DNA from: Pseudorasbora parva
Taxonomy: Eukaryota > Chordata > Actinopteri > Cypriniformes > Gobionidae
Direction of reading: 5' to 3'
Assembly (NCBI RefSeq): GCF_024679245.1
Contig: NC_090173.1
Coordinates: 13,953,501 to 14,017,500, forward strand
Length of the DNA stretch: 64,000 nt
Shown here one piece after another: positions 12,333-26,411 of the stretch. Below the pieces are notes generated by a model. It was not told where the DNA came from and did not search any database. It saw only the letters and a program-made list of their open reading frames with translations. Every line of letters begins with the position of its first letter. Position 1 is the stretch's first letter. A program made the position numbers and the translations under genes.

Positions 12333-13265
12333 TGTCTTCTTGGCACATCTATCTATCTATGATGCCAACTTGATCACATAAATTATAGTTGATGAAAGTG
12401 TTTTTAAAACACCTGCTATAAAACAGAAATTTAAGAAAAAAGACAATTGTAGGGGAAAAAAATAACTAGGAAATTTACTGGAGATGAAATGCTAGGAAAA
12501 GGTGTTAAATCCTGGGATTCAGATCGAATCAGATATGAGCAATATTGACGAGACTTCCCCAGAAAGTGGAAGTGAATCGTACAGGTCCGTGAAATCAGTC
12601 ACAAAAAAATAAATAGATCTGTTTAAGGTGCTTATACACTTGATAAAATCAGAAAATTCAAAGTGAATGAAAGGGGTGAAAGCGGAAGATTATTTCCCAG
12701 ATTTAGAATTGTATATTGATTCAGATAGAATGTCGATGAATGAGGACGGTGGACATAGTTTTCAATGTTTCAATTTACAGATTTAAGAAAATTGTCTAAA
12801 CCTGAAATTTAATATATTGAATTTGATATATTTGAAACAGAATGAAATCTTATTTTTTCTTGTGTGGTATTTGTGATTGGTTTGCCTATGCAAATTATAC
12901 AGTGTATTTAAAAAATTGTTGTAAAGTATGTAAAATTCACTGAACTTTATGCTTAAACAAAAATAATAATAATGATTTGGTGTTGTGGCAGCATACAGCA
13001 GGAGTAAAAAAAAAAATATTCTCCAAAAACAGTTTATTTACAAGCATTATCCAAAGGTCTTAGTCCATACCAGGCAGAGGGTCAAGCACATATAATCAGT
13101 CCAAATACACGACATACACTCCATGGAGGGCCAACAGGAACAGGGATTCAAAGACTCAGGCAGAAATCAAACACAAGAAAAACAAGAACTGCTCGAAATG
13201 CCAACAGAGAATGTAAACCAAAACCAACCAACAAACAAGATTTCATCCAAAACACAGGGCAAAGA
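12333..13265. other. Intergenic DNA, no gene seen
   Basis: AT-rich. The ACAGG/AACAGGAACAGGG-rich stretch around 13030-13260 looks like worn retroelement DNA but cannot be placed. Confidence 0.4.
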
Positions 13266-13345
13266 CATCGATAAAAGTCCATCTCAATACAGTGGCTCTA
13301 CAATAATTTTATGAAGTGACGAGAATATATATTTTTTTGTGCACA
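13266..13345. repeat. Fragment of the TTAA fold-back family
   Basis: Matches the segment of the complete fold-back at about 24670-24735 (AAAGTCCATCTCA, ACAGTGGCT, TTTTTGTGCGCA-type blocks). Ends are not recognisable. Confidence 0.6.
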
Positions 13346-13918
13346 AAAACTAAATAACGACTTATATAATGATGGGCCGATTTCAAAACAGCTTTGAACC
13401 GTTGTGAATCGGTGTATCAAATCAGCGGCTCAGGTCACCAAAGTCACATGATTTCAGCAGTTTGGCGGTTTGACGCGCGATCCAAAACATGAAACGATAG
13501 ACTGATAGCAGTGAATTGAGTTTGTGGTATACAGCTCTTTTTATGGTGTTATCGGGCATATCATACTTTTTATTTGGTCATTCATCCATCTTAAGTAATC
13601 AATTCGCCCTGGTCCTGGGCACTCAGTTGAGAGATTCATTTTCGCTTTTACAAAGACCACACACTGTGCATGCACCACAACTGTATCCTCATGAAAACAA
13701 AGCATGACAGCTTTTAATTAATCAATTTGAAAAGATTAATTTGTGGTGAAATGAAAAATTATGCAGGATCGCAGAAAATGCGACATTTTGCTGATTTTGC
13801 GTCTTAGGCCATGTCCACACTAATACGTTTTGAAAACGTATATTTTTCTCTCCGTTTTGGCCTTCCGTCCACACTGAGACAGCATTTTAAGTCAATGAAA
13901 ACGTATCGTTTTGAAAAA

Positions 13919-13953
<35 letters not shown>

Positions 13954-14139
13954 TTGCGTCGTAGTGTGGACTGTAAAAAACGGAGGCTTTTTAATACGAT
14001 GACGCATTTTTAGCCATGTGATGCAGTCATATGACCAATTCACGCCGTATTTATTTTGGCACATCTCCCACTCTACATTTTCACTTGCTTTTAGCACTCT
14101 ATATTCATGTGTTACTCGAAGCAACAACTCAGGTTTTTA
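13346..14139. other. Intergenic DNA with one repeat-like block
   Basis: 13808-13980 carries CCACACT-bounded, partly inverted sequence (GTCCACACTAATACG near the left, TAGTGTGGAC near the right) resembling a small DNA transposon. No target duplication could be read. Confidence 0.4.
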
Positions 14140-14890
14140 CTCAATCTCACGATACGTGGCTCCATACATTCTTTCCTTTACTTGGCTTAGTCGTCCTGGA
14201 CCCTTCGCAGAAAAACAGCCCCAAAGCATGATGTTTCCACCCCCATGCTTCACAGTAGGTATGGTGCAACTCGGCATTCTTTCTCCTCCAAACATGACAA
14301 GTTGAGTTTTTTACCAAAAAGATCTCTTTTGGTTTCATCTGACATTCTCCCAATCCTCTTCTGGATCATCCAAATGCTCTCTAGCAAACTTCAGACGGGC
14401 CCGGACATGCACTGGCTTAAGCAGGGAGACACATCTGGCACTGCAGGATTTGAGTCCCTGTCGGCGTTGTGTGTTACTGATGATAGCCTTTGTTACTTTG
14501 GTCCCAGCTCTCTACGGGTCATTCACTAGTTTCCCCTGTGTGGTTCTGCTCACTGTTCTTGTGATCATTTTGACCCCATGGTGTGAGATCTTGTATGGAG
14601 CCCTAGATCGAGGGAGATTATCAGTGGTCTTGCATGTCTTCCATGTTCTAATAATTGCTCCCACAGTTGATTTCTTACCTATTGCAGATTCAGTCTTCCC
14701 AGCCTGGTGCTGTCTACATATGTTTCTGGTGTCCTTTGACAGCTCTTTGGTCTTTTGGTTGAAAAGCAGAGAACAACATGGACTTTCTGTTCTTCAAAAA
14801 CACCTTGAGGTGAGTATTTCTGTGTGCATGCTTTCATATTCACTGATGATGTGGTCGTGGAAGATAATGGAAAGTACACAAACATAGCGT
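14140..14890 (-). pseudogene. Tc1-like transposase relic
   Basis: Read on the minus strand, pieces in order resemble a Tc1/mariner transposase: a helix-turn-helix-like TIGGIIRTWK block, then RRQGLKSCSARC, VHVRARLKFAREHLDDPEEDW, and finally [20 protein letters not shown]. These blocks are typical of fish Tc1 elements. Several in-frame stops and frameshifts separate them, and no inverted terminal repeats were found. Plus-strand open frames across this stretch are shadows of the relic. Confidence 0.85.
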
Positions 14891-15119
14891 GTCATGCAAG
14901 GTTGTGCAAGGTTGTAACGTCGTTTTTATATTTAAACCAGTTTAATTGCTGGATAGTCTATATGTGCTGTATTTGTTTTCATCATTTGTTTTGTATTTGT
15001 TTTCATCAGTAATAAATGGACTTAACTTATTCTACAGATGAATGATATGACAGGCTTCAGGGAGATGTTACGAGATTTGACTTCAACATTCATGTTTGTT
15101 GCCCCTTAAATGCCTTTGC

Positions 15120-17395
15120 TAATGTTTTAAAAATATGTGATAAACTCTTTTGGCCTTAACCAATGTATAAACAGGCCAACAAATAATCTAGGCCATACCT
15201 GGGATCTTATTATTTCCCTTGGTCTTTCAGTTTCAGTCACAGAAATATTAGAATCAGGTTTTTCAGATCACTTTCCCATTAAATTTGAGATCACTGTTCC
15301 ACAACCTCCTAAACTTGCACTTTCAGTTTTTAAGCGTTGCTGTTTCACACCCTCTTCAGCAGGAGAGCTTGTTTCGATGTTCTTGGGCTCTCAGTTTTAT
15401 GCCAAGAATGGTATGGTTCTTCCATCGTCCTCAGATAACAATCTCTCTGCTTTCTATTCAACAACTGTAGAAATTCTAGACACAGTTGCCCCTTACCGGC
15501 TTAAGTCTATTAAACCTAAACCGGACCCCTGGTTAAATGACAATACAAGAGCCAGTAGGCAACATTGCAAACAAGCTGAAAGGAAGTGGAAGAAGGACAA
15601 ATTGAGAGTTTCTCTGGGAATGTTAAGGGATAGTCTTGTAGAGTATCAGAGGGCAGTAAAGGTGGCAAAGATGGATTATCTGTCATCTGTCATATCTAAC
15701 AGCTGTCATGTACCTAAGGTCTTATTTAACACTATAAACTCTGTTTTAAATCCACGTACGTTAGCTTTGACAGAGGCTTCAAGCAGTATGTGTGAAAAGT
15801 GTTAATGTTACTTTGTTGATAGTTAGGCAAAATGCCAGTGTTGATCTTAGTGAGTTTGTGCCTGATGATCCTTTGCACTCAGCTGTCTTTGGGGAATTTC
15901 TTTGTCGTTGCTCTCTCGGGTTGTACAACATATGAAACCTACCAGTTGTAGTTTAGATATTGTTCCTGCCTGGTTGCTCAAGGAAGTTTTTAGCACTCTT
16001 GGGCCGAGTTTACTCACGTTTTTAAATTTTTGTCTCAGTCCTGGCTCAGTCCCGGATGCATTTAAAACATGCCGTGGTTAGACCCCTGCTTAAAAAAACA
16101 AATCTTGATCCTAATGTTTTGTCGAATTTTAGACCAGTCTCACATCTCTCTCTCTCTCATTTAGAAGGTGTTAGAAAAGCTTGTTTTTAATCAGCTACAA
16201 GCTTTTCTACAACATAATTCTGTGTTTGAGAAGTTTCAATCTGGTTTTAGATCACGTCATAGCACCGAATCGGCACTGCTAAGGGTTCAAAACGATATAG
16301 CACTATCTGTAGATTCAGGGGACCCTACTGTATTAGTGCTCCTGGATTTAACGACAGCATTTGATACAGTGGACCATTCAATTCTTCTTGCACGTCTTGA
16401 GCATTGTGTAGGCATTAAAGGCTCCGCACTTAAATGGTTGAGGTCATATTTAACAAATAGGAGTTTCGCTGTTACAATGGGAGGTTGCTCATCATCGTCC
16501 GCCCCCCTCAGTTGTGGTGTGCCCCAAGGTTCAATTCTGGGCCCCACCTTGTTTTCTTTATGTTGCCACTAGGGGCTATAATTAACAAGCATAATCTGTC
16601 ATTTCATTGTTATGCAGTTGATCTGCAGATTTACCTGCCTTTAAAATCAAATGACAGTGTTGCATTAAACCGCTTGCAAAACTGCATTAATCAAATATTC
16701 TTCCAACTTCGTCTGCTTAGTAAAGTTAAGCCTTTTCTTACAAGGCACGATTTGGAAAGAGCTTTACATGCCTTTATTAGTTCAAGGCTTTATTATTGCA
16801 ATGCTCTTTATGTCGGTTTGAGTCAAACATCTCTTTCCCGTCTGCAACTTGTACAAAATGCTGCTGCTCGCTTTTTAACCAGTACTCCTAGAAGAGCACA
16901 CATTACTCCGGTTTTAGCTACTCTCCACTGGCTTCCAGTGCGTTTTAGGATTGATTTTAAGATTTTATTGTTTTAAAGCTCTAAATGGGCTAGCCCCTGA
17001 GTACCTGTCTGAGCTTTTAACTCTGGGTGGACAAAATCTGCGTTTGCGGTCTTCTGATCGATGCACTTTACAGGTCCCAAAGTCGAGGCATAAACAGTGG
17101 GGTGATAGGGCCTTCGCTGTTGCTGGCCCTAAGCTTTGGAACAAGCTCCCCCCTGATATGTGTACTGAAACAGATTTTGTACTTTTCAAAACCAAACTTA
17201 AAACTTATTTGTTCAAATTGGCATTTGATACGCAGTAGCGGTGTAACATTATAACATTGTATTTTCTCTAATTTTATTCGAATATTGTATTCAAATGATG
17301 TGTTATTTATATCTGATGTGAAGCACTTTGGACACCTTGTGGCTGCTGTAAAGGGCTATAGAAATAAGGTTTGATTTGATCTGATCAATGGAATA
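15120..17395 (+). mobile_element. L2-like LINE, 5'-truncated and inactive
   Basis: The copy begins in the C-terminal part of an apurinic-type endonuclease (GHTWDLIIS and the SDHFPI catalytic block around 15190-15280). It runs through a linker into reverse transcriptase (FQSGFRSRHSTESALL, LLDLTTAFDTVDHSILL, CGVPQGSILGP at 16230-16550) and the C-terminal AARFLTSTPRRAHITPVL block (16855-16915). It ends in a 3' tail with repeated TGATTTGATCTGATC near 17370-17390. Breaks: frameshifts near 15805, 16080, 16570 and 16975, and the catalytic YADD motif reads YAVD (about 16610), a loss of one metal-binding Asp. The L2/CR1-type assignment is from recognisable motifs. Confidence 0.85.
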
Positions 17396-17969
17396 CAATG
17401 AAATTACTGACTGTCAATAAATAAAAAAAACAATTGAACTGGTTTCTGGGTTCTCCTTTTCTTTCTTAGTTATTTGTTCCTTTTTAATTTCTTGTTTTAA
17501 AGCTAGATGTATAGTATTACTTCAAGTTTGACACCTAGTTTAATTTCTTTTTTCACCTATTTATCTTTTAGTTTTCTAATTATTTTAACAAATTTTAGGT
17601 ATTCGGTTTCTTAATTAAAATCTACACTGGTTTAATAACTCTTTTATATTCAGTACTTTGAATAATGATCTTTAAATTCACAATTCAACTCACAGAAATT
17701 AAACAAAACAAAAATCACATTTCAATTATTCCACACAATAACCCCTTATCTTCAAAATAAACCAGTACAGGGCAATAACAATGAATAGATGATAAAGAAA
17801 TAATTCAACAGTTCAATGATGAAAAGCTTTAGAAGTGTATTTTCAAATACCAATCTATGTTTCTGAAGTCAAGGGGGAAAACAATCGTCCATACCAGTGA
17901 GACATTAGATGGAATAGTTCAGGCCTACCGTTGGGTTGAACGGAAAAGAACAGAAAATTGTTGAGTGAC
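17396..17969. other. AT-rich intergenic DNA, nothing seen
   Basis: No coding or repeat structure recognised. Confidence 0.4.
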
Positions 17970-18433
17970 GCCCGTTTCACACATACTCCGTCTGCAGTGC
18001 GTGTGCGATGCGTTTTTTTTTTTCCCGTACCCATGTTAACGGATAAATGCTTTCACACTGCACGCGGATGCTGTCCGTCAGTCCGTTCCAGGAGCGTTGC
18101 GTCTGCAGCAGTGCACGGATCGTTTTCGTACCGAGTCTATTTTTTGCTGCGCTGCGTTGCTCCATTAAAGTGATAGAACATTGTTTGCATTAAAATAAAC
18201 ATGTATTGACACGAAAATCTAGTAATTTCACCACAGATGCATATAATTTAAAATATACTCTTGTTTCAAAGTCAACACAGGGCTTTTTTTTCTCAAGTAA
18301 AGCAACAATACGACACCTTACCTGGCATTTAGGGGAAAAAAAAGTGCCATAATGGATAGCACTCGTATACTTGGAGGTGAAAAGCTAAGTTCTTTTTGAC
18401 ACGCACTGCAGACGGAGTATGTGTGAAACGGGC
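17970..18433. mobile_element. Short inverted-repeat DNA transposon (MITE)
   Basis: The left end GCCCGTTTCACACATACTCC and its continuation are mirrored at 18401-18433, giving inverted repeats of about 35 bp with near-perfect pairing. No coding capacity. The flanking bases (TTGAGTGA / ATGAGAAG) allow only an imperfect target duplication, so the superfamily is left open. Confidence 0.75.
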
Positions 18434-19418
18434 ATGAGAAGGGAACAGAGTGTGATGTCAGTTCACTCTGCCATCCAGCACAGGCATTTTTTCTCCATCC
18501 TGGGAAAAATGAGCAGTGAATTTAGGGGAAATCCGTTTCATTTTAATCAAGGTTCGTTGGGAGGCTCGCCATTTTGATCAACACGGTGAAGAATTCAGTC
18601 TGCGTCATCGCCGTGTTCACAATGAAAACACTCAAAAATAACTCAAAATCACTTGTGTCAACAAAATATAGTTCAGTCTAAACAAAATAAAGATCTTTCC
18701 AGACGTGCTGTCTAATTAAACTCACAATCACTGTTGTTTTCACTCTAAAAATATCGCTGCCGATCTCTCTGTGCTTGCATCTCCGTCTCTCCTTCCCCGC
18801 GTGCTGGTGACGTCATCCTTTGTGTTCCCTTTGCCTGATAAGTCGACACTCTCTTAAAGGGAACACAACACTCAAATACAGTATACATGTTGCATTCACA
18901 ATATAAGAAAAATAACAGCAAAAAGAAAAACACTTTTTATATAAAATAAAAGTTTTAACTCTGCATTTCCAAATGCAGTTATTTTACTTGTCTCTTCTTT
19001 TTAGTAACATCTCTGGCTTACTATATTTTTCCTTTCTTAATTCTTATTTGTAATCAATCTGGGTTACACTTCCACACGGCCATTAGAGTCCGTCTTTGGG
19101 CTAACAGATTGACCGTACACTCATATTTACCCATCTGCATACAACTATTTCCAAAGTGCTTCCATAGGAGCAATTTAAGTTTTAACTTTTTCCTTGGGTT
19201 TAAACTATAATAGCAACATTTGATTCTAATTATTTTAATGTGAAAAATACATTTACATATTTAAATTCTTATATATTTTTCTTACATAAGATTAGCAAAG
19301 GAACTAAGCTATTTACAATAGAAACCAAAGATAATACATGCAACACACACACACACACACACACATTAAATGGCCGTGTCAGTCCAATAAAAGGTAATAT
19401 TTTACATTGTATATAACT
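18434..19418. other. 3' flank of the CYP2K gene
   Basis: No gene seen. On the minus strand an ATTAAA at 19234-19239, about 180 bp past the P450 stop codon, is a candidate polyadenylation signal (weak). An (AC)n tract lies at 19343-19366. Confidence 0.4.
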
Positions 19419-22400
19419 TTAAGACCGCTTTACTGCACACAGTTTGTATGGTTTCGGGTTCAAGGTGAAGCCCACGACTGGAGTGAGATCCAGATCATCT
19501 TCAGACACTCCAGGAGGAGGAGTGAAGCGGAAATGCTGAAGGAGGGAAGTGAAGAACAGGAAGAGCTCCATCCTGGCCAAACTCTCTCCAGGACAAACCC
19601 TGCGGCCTGAAAAAAAAAAAAAACATAAGGAGAGTATTAACAAAAATCACATCTGATGGCATAATATAATTGGTGATTTAGAAGTCCACTGCACCTGCAG
19701 AGAAGGGCATGAAGGCGTCATTTTTAACAAACTGTCCCTGCTTATTTAGGAAGTGTCTTGGGTTGAAGCTGTCAGGAGTTTCCCACTCATTTTCATCCTT
19801 CAATACAGATACCAGTAGTGCAAACACACTGGTTCCCTGCACAAAACACAACTGATCAATGGTAAATGGTGAAAACACATAATCAAGAACACAGCATGCT
19901 CTTATTGGAGCCAGACCTTCTTGATGAGGTATCCGTTCAGGTGAACGTCACAGGTGGTCTGATGGGGGGCACCAAGGGGTATTATGTTTGCAAATCTCTG
20001 TGTTTCATGGATCACAGCGTCTGTGTATGGTAAGTTCTTTCTGTCTTCTGCCACTGGCTGACGTCCACCGATCACTCGCTCAATCTCGCCTTGGACCTCA
20101 TCTTAGTTAAATTCACAAGAAAGTCCACAGTATGTAAGTATACAGCATTACTGAATACTTGACTGTGGTTGACACTTTTCATGGTTAATAATTATATTTT
20201 CAGACTTGTGCAATTCATATAATTGATTTATGACAATTAATGATTTAAAAAAAAATAGCACAATAATTCTAGTGGCTAGGGAGGTAGGAAATAAAAAATA
20301 AAAAAAGATTATGGGAGTATTCTTTATTTCTGTCTGTGGTGTGACAAGCAGCGGGGCGAGGGACCGCGAGAGCAGGCCGGTGATGAGTGTTAATGAGTAC
20401 CAGCTGCATGACACACCGGTCTCGTCTCGCGGCCATGTGACGGGAGCATAAAAGGAGGAGCAAGGACAGCGGAAGACGAGAGAGGACCAGGCCTGGATTT
20501 TATGTTGAGTTTTGTTTAAAGTTTTATTATGTTTGTGTGGGCAGTCGTCTGTGAGGGGCTGCCCATGTTTTATTTTGTGGGTATTTGCGGGCAGCCTAAA
20601 AAAAAGTTTTGAAACATTCGCCGGTTCCTGCCTCCTTCCTTCCCATCTACGAACATCGTTACACTGGTGCCAAAACCCAGGAGGAAGGAGGGACATGCTG
20701 TCGAAGAGCCCTCGCTACTGAGGGGGATCGCGGTGCTGAGGAGGTCGGGCAGCGCGGATGAATGAGGAGCGCGAGGGCTGCCCGAGGCGATGGTGCTGGA
20801 GCGAGGAAGGTGGGACAGAGACCTCGCTGCCGTGCCCCTGGGTCGAGTTGGGGTGGCTGCCGTCCGAGAGGGAACGGAGGAGTCGCCGTTCTTGCCGTGC
20901 GCCGGAGCCTGCTGCCGTCTGCCTGATAGGGGAGGAGCAGAGAGCGCGAGGCTCGCTGCCGGGTCCCTCAGAAGGAGGAGTCACCACCGGCGGAGGAGGA
21001 TCGAGCTGTCCACCAAGCGTCCAAAGCGCAGTCTCGGGAGTACCCCCCGGCCTGCGAGGGGCGATGGGGGTATGTGGTGTGACCAGCAGCGGGGCGAGGG
21101 ACCGCGAGAGCAGGCCGGTGATGAGTGTTAATGAGTGCCAGCTGCATGACACAACGGTCTCGTCTCACAGCCATGTGACGGGAGCATAAAAGAAGGAGCA
21201 AGGGCAGCGGAAGATGAGAGAGGACCAGGCCTGGATTTTATGTTGAGTTTTGTTTAAGTTTTATTATGTTTGTGTGGGCAGTCGTCCGTGAGGGGCTGCC
21301 CGCGGTTTTACTTTTGTTTTGTTTATTTATTTTAAATTAAAGTTTTGAAGCGTTCGCCGGTTCCCGCCTCCTTCCTTCCCATCTACGAACATCGTTACAC
21401 TTTCCTTGAACTTAAAAAAGTTATGTTCAATTACATGTTTTTTTTATAGCCATTTTTTTGTAATTATTTGTGAAATTAAAGTTGTTGCATTGATATGCTT
21501 TCAGATGGGCATTTGCAGCCATACCTTGTATTTCAGGATATCTGGCCATGAGCAGAAGACTCCAGCGAAGTGTTGTGGCCGTAGTGTCAGTGCCAGCAGC
21601 AAACAGGTTGTTGATTGTGTAATGTAAATTCATTGAATGGTACAAAGAATCTGTTTTGCCAGATTCCTGCAGAAACCATGACAATGAAAGCCAAAATATT
21701 TAAGATGTCAGAATATTAAAAAGGTTATTGCCATTTGATTTAAAACTATAAACAGTACCTCGTCCTTCTGCTGTCGTATCAGGAAACAGTCAGCGATTCC
21801 TCTGGGCTCCTGAGGGTTCAGAGTCTTCTTCAGACCATTTATTACTTCCTCACTTTGTTTGACTGTTTCTCTGAAGTTATTCACGATACGTTTATGATTT
21901 GGCACAAAAGGACGAAGCCAGGGAAACATGTTGTAGAGCTGCAAACAAGCAGAATTGTAAATAATCATAATGTAATAATTGAACACTGTACATACAGCAT
22001 GACTAACACTCAAAATCATGCATTAAAAATAATACATATTTATTGTGTTTTGAATAATCAAAAAAATATCAATCCTTCTATGAATTATTGGTGGATTGTA
22101 CAGCAATGTCTGAGTACCTGAATGGAAGCTGATCCAGTCATCTTCATATTTTCATAAGCTCGTTTGATCATGTGATGTAACTTAATGTTGGTGTACTCAT
22201 ATCTGGTGCCGAAGGCAATGGCTGAGATGACGTTTGAAACAGCCATGGCAACTGACAGAGTTGTATCAAATGGTTTTCCTGCACATGGGTGAACAAGATG
22301 TTAATACTTAAATCAGTTTCAGCAGAGCCGGCCCTAGACCTTTGGGGGCCCTAAGCAAAATTTGGTTGGAGGCCCCTTTGACCGTTTTAAGTAAGGCCTA

Positions 22401-25400
22401 AAAAAAGCAATGACTACCTTATAACTATACTGTAAATATTATATCTGTTTTTTGATTAAAAAAAAAAATAGTCTATTAAATTATGTTTTAATTATCTTTA
22501 AGAAGACATTGATGACCTGCTTTTCATTTATTTGCCAAAAAAAAGGAAAATGTTTATTGCTATCTCTACAGGAACTTGTGCCTTTTTAGCACACAGAGAT
22601 TGAACTGAAAAATTAAGTTGTATTTATCAAACGGCCAACTTCAGTGTAACTTTATTAAGCCTTGCTTATACTCGATGCTTGCGTACGTACGAGCATCAGG
22701 GCGCGCGCGGCAAAAATGACGTCAACACGGAGTGCGCGAGACCCCATTTCGCTTGGCGGTTTGCACGTCAATTTTTTTACATTTGCATGCGGCTCTGCAA
22801 CTGAAAAGCCATGAGCTCCATCTCATCTGATGTCTCATCACGCCTCAGTCTGAGCATCGAGTATAAACGAGGCATACGCGCAGTCAGCGAGAGAGACATG
22901 GACACCACACAAGCATGCAAATGGAAATGATTGCGGCCTGAAAAAATATCCAGCACATTTTCTTTTTATCGTGCGATTAATTGATTTATTGACTATCGCG
23001 ACAGACCTAGCAATATATCGGTTTTAAATCAATAAACTCCTTTTTAAATCAGTATTTTGATTCAAATTATTTATTTATTTGGTAGTATCCATGTAATAAG
23101 CGGGATAATCTGTGTGGCGGTTGTTATTCGCTATAACATCCGCCTCGGTATATATTATCCTGACACTTACGTAAACAACTGTAGCATAATAAAAGGCAAT
23201 ACAAGCACGATTTAAGCTAATGTTAATATAAGACGTACCTTTATCTTCTTGCTTCTTTTCATCTTCCAGCCTCTTCTTTTGTCTTTTTTCATGGCCAGAA
23301 AGATATTTTTGTTTATTGTCAGACATCGTCGACGTCGGAGTCACTGACTGACTGACAGTCTGACAGACACTGCCCAGGTGACGAGTGACATCATCGGGTC
23401 AGTCAGGGTCAAGATTAGTGGGGAACTCGCCATAATAAAGAGCTAAATTAATAACAACTGTGCTTATCATGATGCCTGATAATGAGCGCTGTAGGCCCAT
23501 TTCTTTTTATTTATTTTATGTTACTTTTGATGATTTTTTTTCACCCACTAGTTAGCAGTGACTCTAGGGGGCCCTCTGCTGGCCACGGGGCCCATTGCAA
23601 TTGCAAAGGTCGCTTAGTGGCTTGGCCGGCTCTGAGTTTCAGTCACATTATTATCTTGTCCTTGTGGTTTACAATCTTACCTTCAAACTTCTCAAATTCC
23701 TCTTTTAAATGTTGTGTTTCTTCAATGATAATCTCTTCACTTCTTTTCTTGCCCATTCCAAAATCTCGCAGGTTCGAGAGAGCAAAGCGTCTCATTTCTC
23801 TCCAGTTTTCACCATTGGAAAACAGAATCCCTATAGAGGAATAATGTATCCATTACTCAAATGTGGACCTCACATTTCTAACTAGAATAATGATTTGCAA
23901 CTATATACAAGACAATTCTCTTTACATCTACAAAAAATAAAAGTTCCTCTAGATTGGATTACTTTATCTTTCTGTACATTGGCCTAGCTCAATCTATGCT
24001 GTCTCAGTTACAGATGGTCCAAAATTCAGCAGCCAGGTTTTTAACAGTTATCGCCCTTGTCCTTGTCTCTTTTCGTTGGCTACCATTACAATCAAGAGTC
24101 GACTTTAAAATCCTTGATTTCACATAAATGGCACTGCACACTTCGGCCCTGGATTATATTTGTGTGTTCTTATTACACCATACATAGCCTCTAAATCCCT
24201 CATTCCCGTTGTAAAAAAAGATGCGATGGAGCTGTCTCTGTAGTCAAAGTTTACCTTTGAACATCAGGACCTCTCTATCAGTAGATGCTTTTAAGTCCAG
24301 TTTATACCCTCATTGGTAACACTTTACAATAAGGTTGCGTTAGTTAACATTAGTTAATGAATTAGTTAACATGAACTAACCATGGACAACATCTCTGTTC
24401 TAATGCTCTGTTCAGCATTAGTTAATATTTGTTAATGCATTAGTTAAAGGGTTAGTTCAACCAAAAATGAAAATTATTTCATTGATTACTCACCCTCATT
24501 TTGTTGGACACCCATAACACCTTCGTTCATCTTTGGAACACAAATAAAGATATTTTTGTTGAAAGCTGATGGCTGAGAAAGGCTTCAGAAAGGCCCCCAT
24601 TGGCATTCAGTACATTTCCACTGACCCACTCACAAGACCCATAAAAGGCACTAAAGACGTCTTTACAAAGTCCATCTCACTACAGTGGCTTTACAATAAT
24701 TTTACCAAGCGGCGAGAACAGTTTTTGTGCGCAAAAAAAAAATCAAAATAATGACTTTATCCACCAATTTATTGTCTTCCGTGTATGTCTTGGACGTGAA
24801 CTCACGCGAAACCGGAGCTCCTCCTACTCTGGGTCATGTATTCGAATGGTGGAGCTGCGTCATATTCTCGCGTATGCGTCGAGTTCACTTCAATAACTTA
24901 GTGGATAAAGTCGTTATTTTGATTTTTGTGCACACAATAACTATTTTCGTCGCATTGTAACATTAATGTACAGCCACTGTAGTGAGATGGACTTTGTAAA
25001 GAAGTCTTTAGTGCCTTTTATGGGTCTTGTTAGTGGGAATGTCCTGAATGCCAATGGAGGCCTTTCTGAAGCCTTTCTCAGCCGTCAGCTTTCAACAAAA
25101 ATATCTTCATTTGTGTTCTGAAGATGAACGAAGGTCTTACGGGTGTCCAACGACATGAGGGTGAGTAATTAATGAAATAATTTTCATTTTTGGGTGAACT
25201 AACCCTTTAACATGAACTAACCATGAACTTACCTCATTTCAGCATGAGTTAATCTTGTCACATATTTTCATATATTTTAATGCATCAATTCACATTAACA
25301 GTGGAATTAGTTAACATCAGTTAATGCATTAGTTAACATGAACTAACCATGAACAATGCCTGTAGCTTTATTTTACTGTACATATTTACATTAGCAAATT

Positions 25401-26323
25401 AGTAGTAGCAGTTAACACACACTAAGGATGAACATTTTTAACTCACCATTTGACTCTAAGGTCATTTGACCATTTGCTTTTGTGTAGCTTATTAACATTA
25501 TTTAATAAGCCATTGATTTGGGACTGTCGGTAAACAATTATACAGTGGAAACCATCTGAACATAAACAGATAGGTTGTTAACTTCAACATTACCTGATGT
25601 GTAACTAACATTTGTAGACTCTTTATTATAATGACTTACCATTAACAAATGATTTATTAAATGTATTAGTGGTTTTTGAGAACCTTATTGAACCTTATTG
25701 TTAAGTTTACACTATTTCACAATTACCTGACCACATTAGTTATTGTTGAAATAGTGTACACTTGATAATAAGGTTTTCAAAAACCATTAATACATGCTTT
25801 GTATAATAATGCTGATAAGCTACACAAACACATTTTTACTTTTAGAGTCAGATGGTGAGTTAGAAATGTTCGTCATTCGTGTGTGTCAACTGCTACATAA
25901 ACTAATGTAAAAAGTTAATATTTGTTAAAAATTAACAATTTGCATTTGTTAATGCAATTAGTTACATTAACTAATGTTAACTAATTGCACTGTTAATGTG
26001 AATAGATACAGTAACAAATGTGTGACTTAATGTTAAGAAATATTAACTAATGCTGAACAGAATGCTGAACAACCACGCAGTTGTTCATGGTTAGTTCATG
26101 TTAACCAATGCATTAACTGTAACTATAATGTCATTATAACCTAAATTCCGGAAACAATTCATTACAAAATGACTTTTTTTCTCAGATACTCATAATTATG
26201 CAACACGACAAAGCAGTAACACAAAAGGTTTGCTTCCTATTTGCAGAAATTATCAAATGTTGTGTACTGTTGTGTATCGTGTGTGTGTGTGTGTGTGTGT
26301 TTGCGTGTGTGTTTATGTTGTGC

Positions 26324-26411
<88 letters not shown>

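Noticed and set aside
14245..14887. Plus-strand protein gene with hydrophobic frames
   Set aside because: Minus-strand Tc1-like transposase blocks account for the sequence.
20148..20696. Minus-strand open frame of 182 codons
   Set aside because: It runs through an LTR and P450 intron with no domain; the LTR structure explains the sequence.
23482..23844. Plus-strand open frame of 120 codons
   Set aside because: It overlaps the hAT right end and the antisense of CYP2K exon 3.
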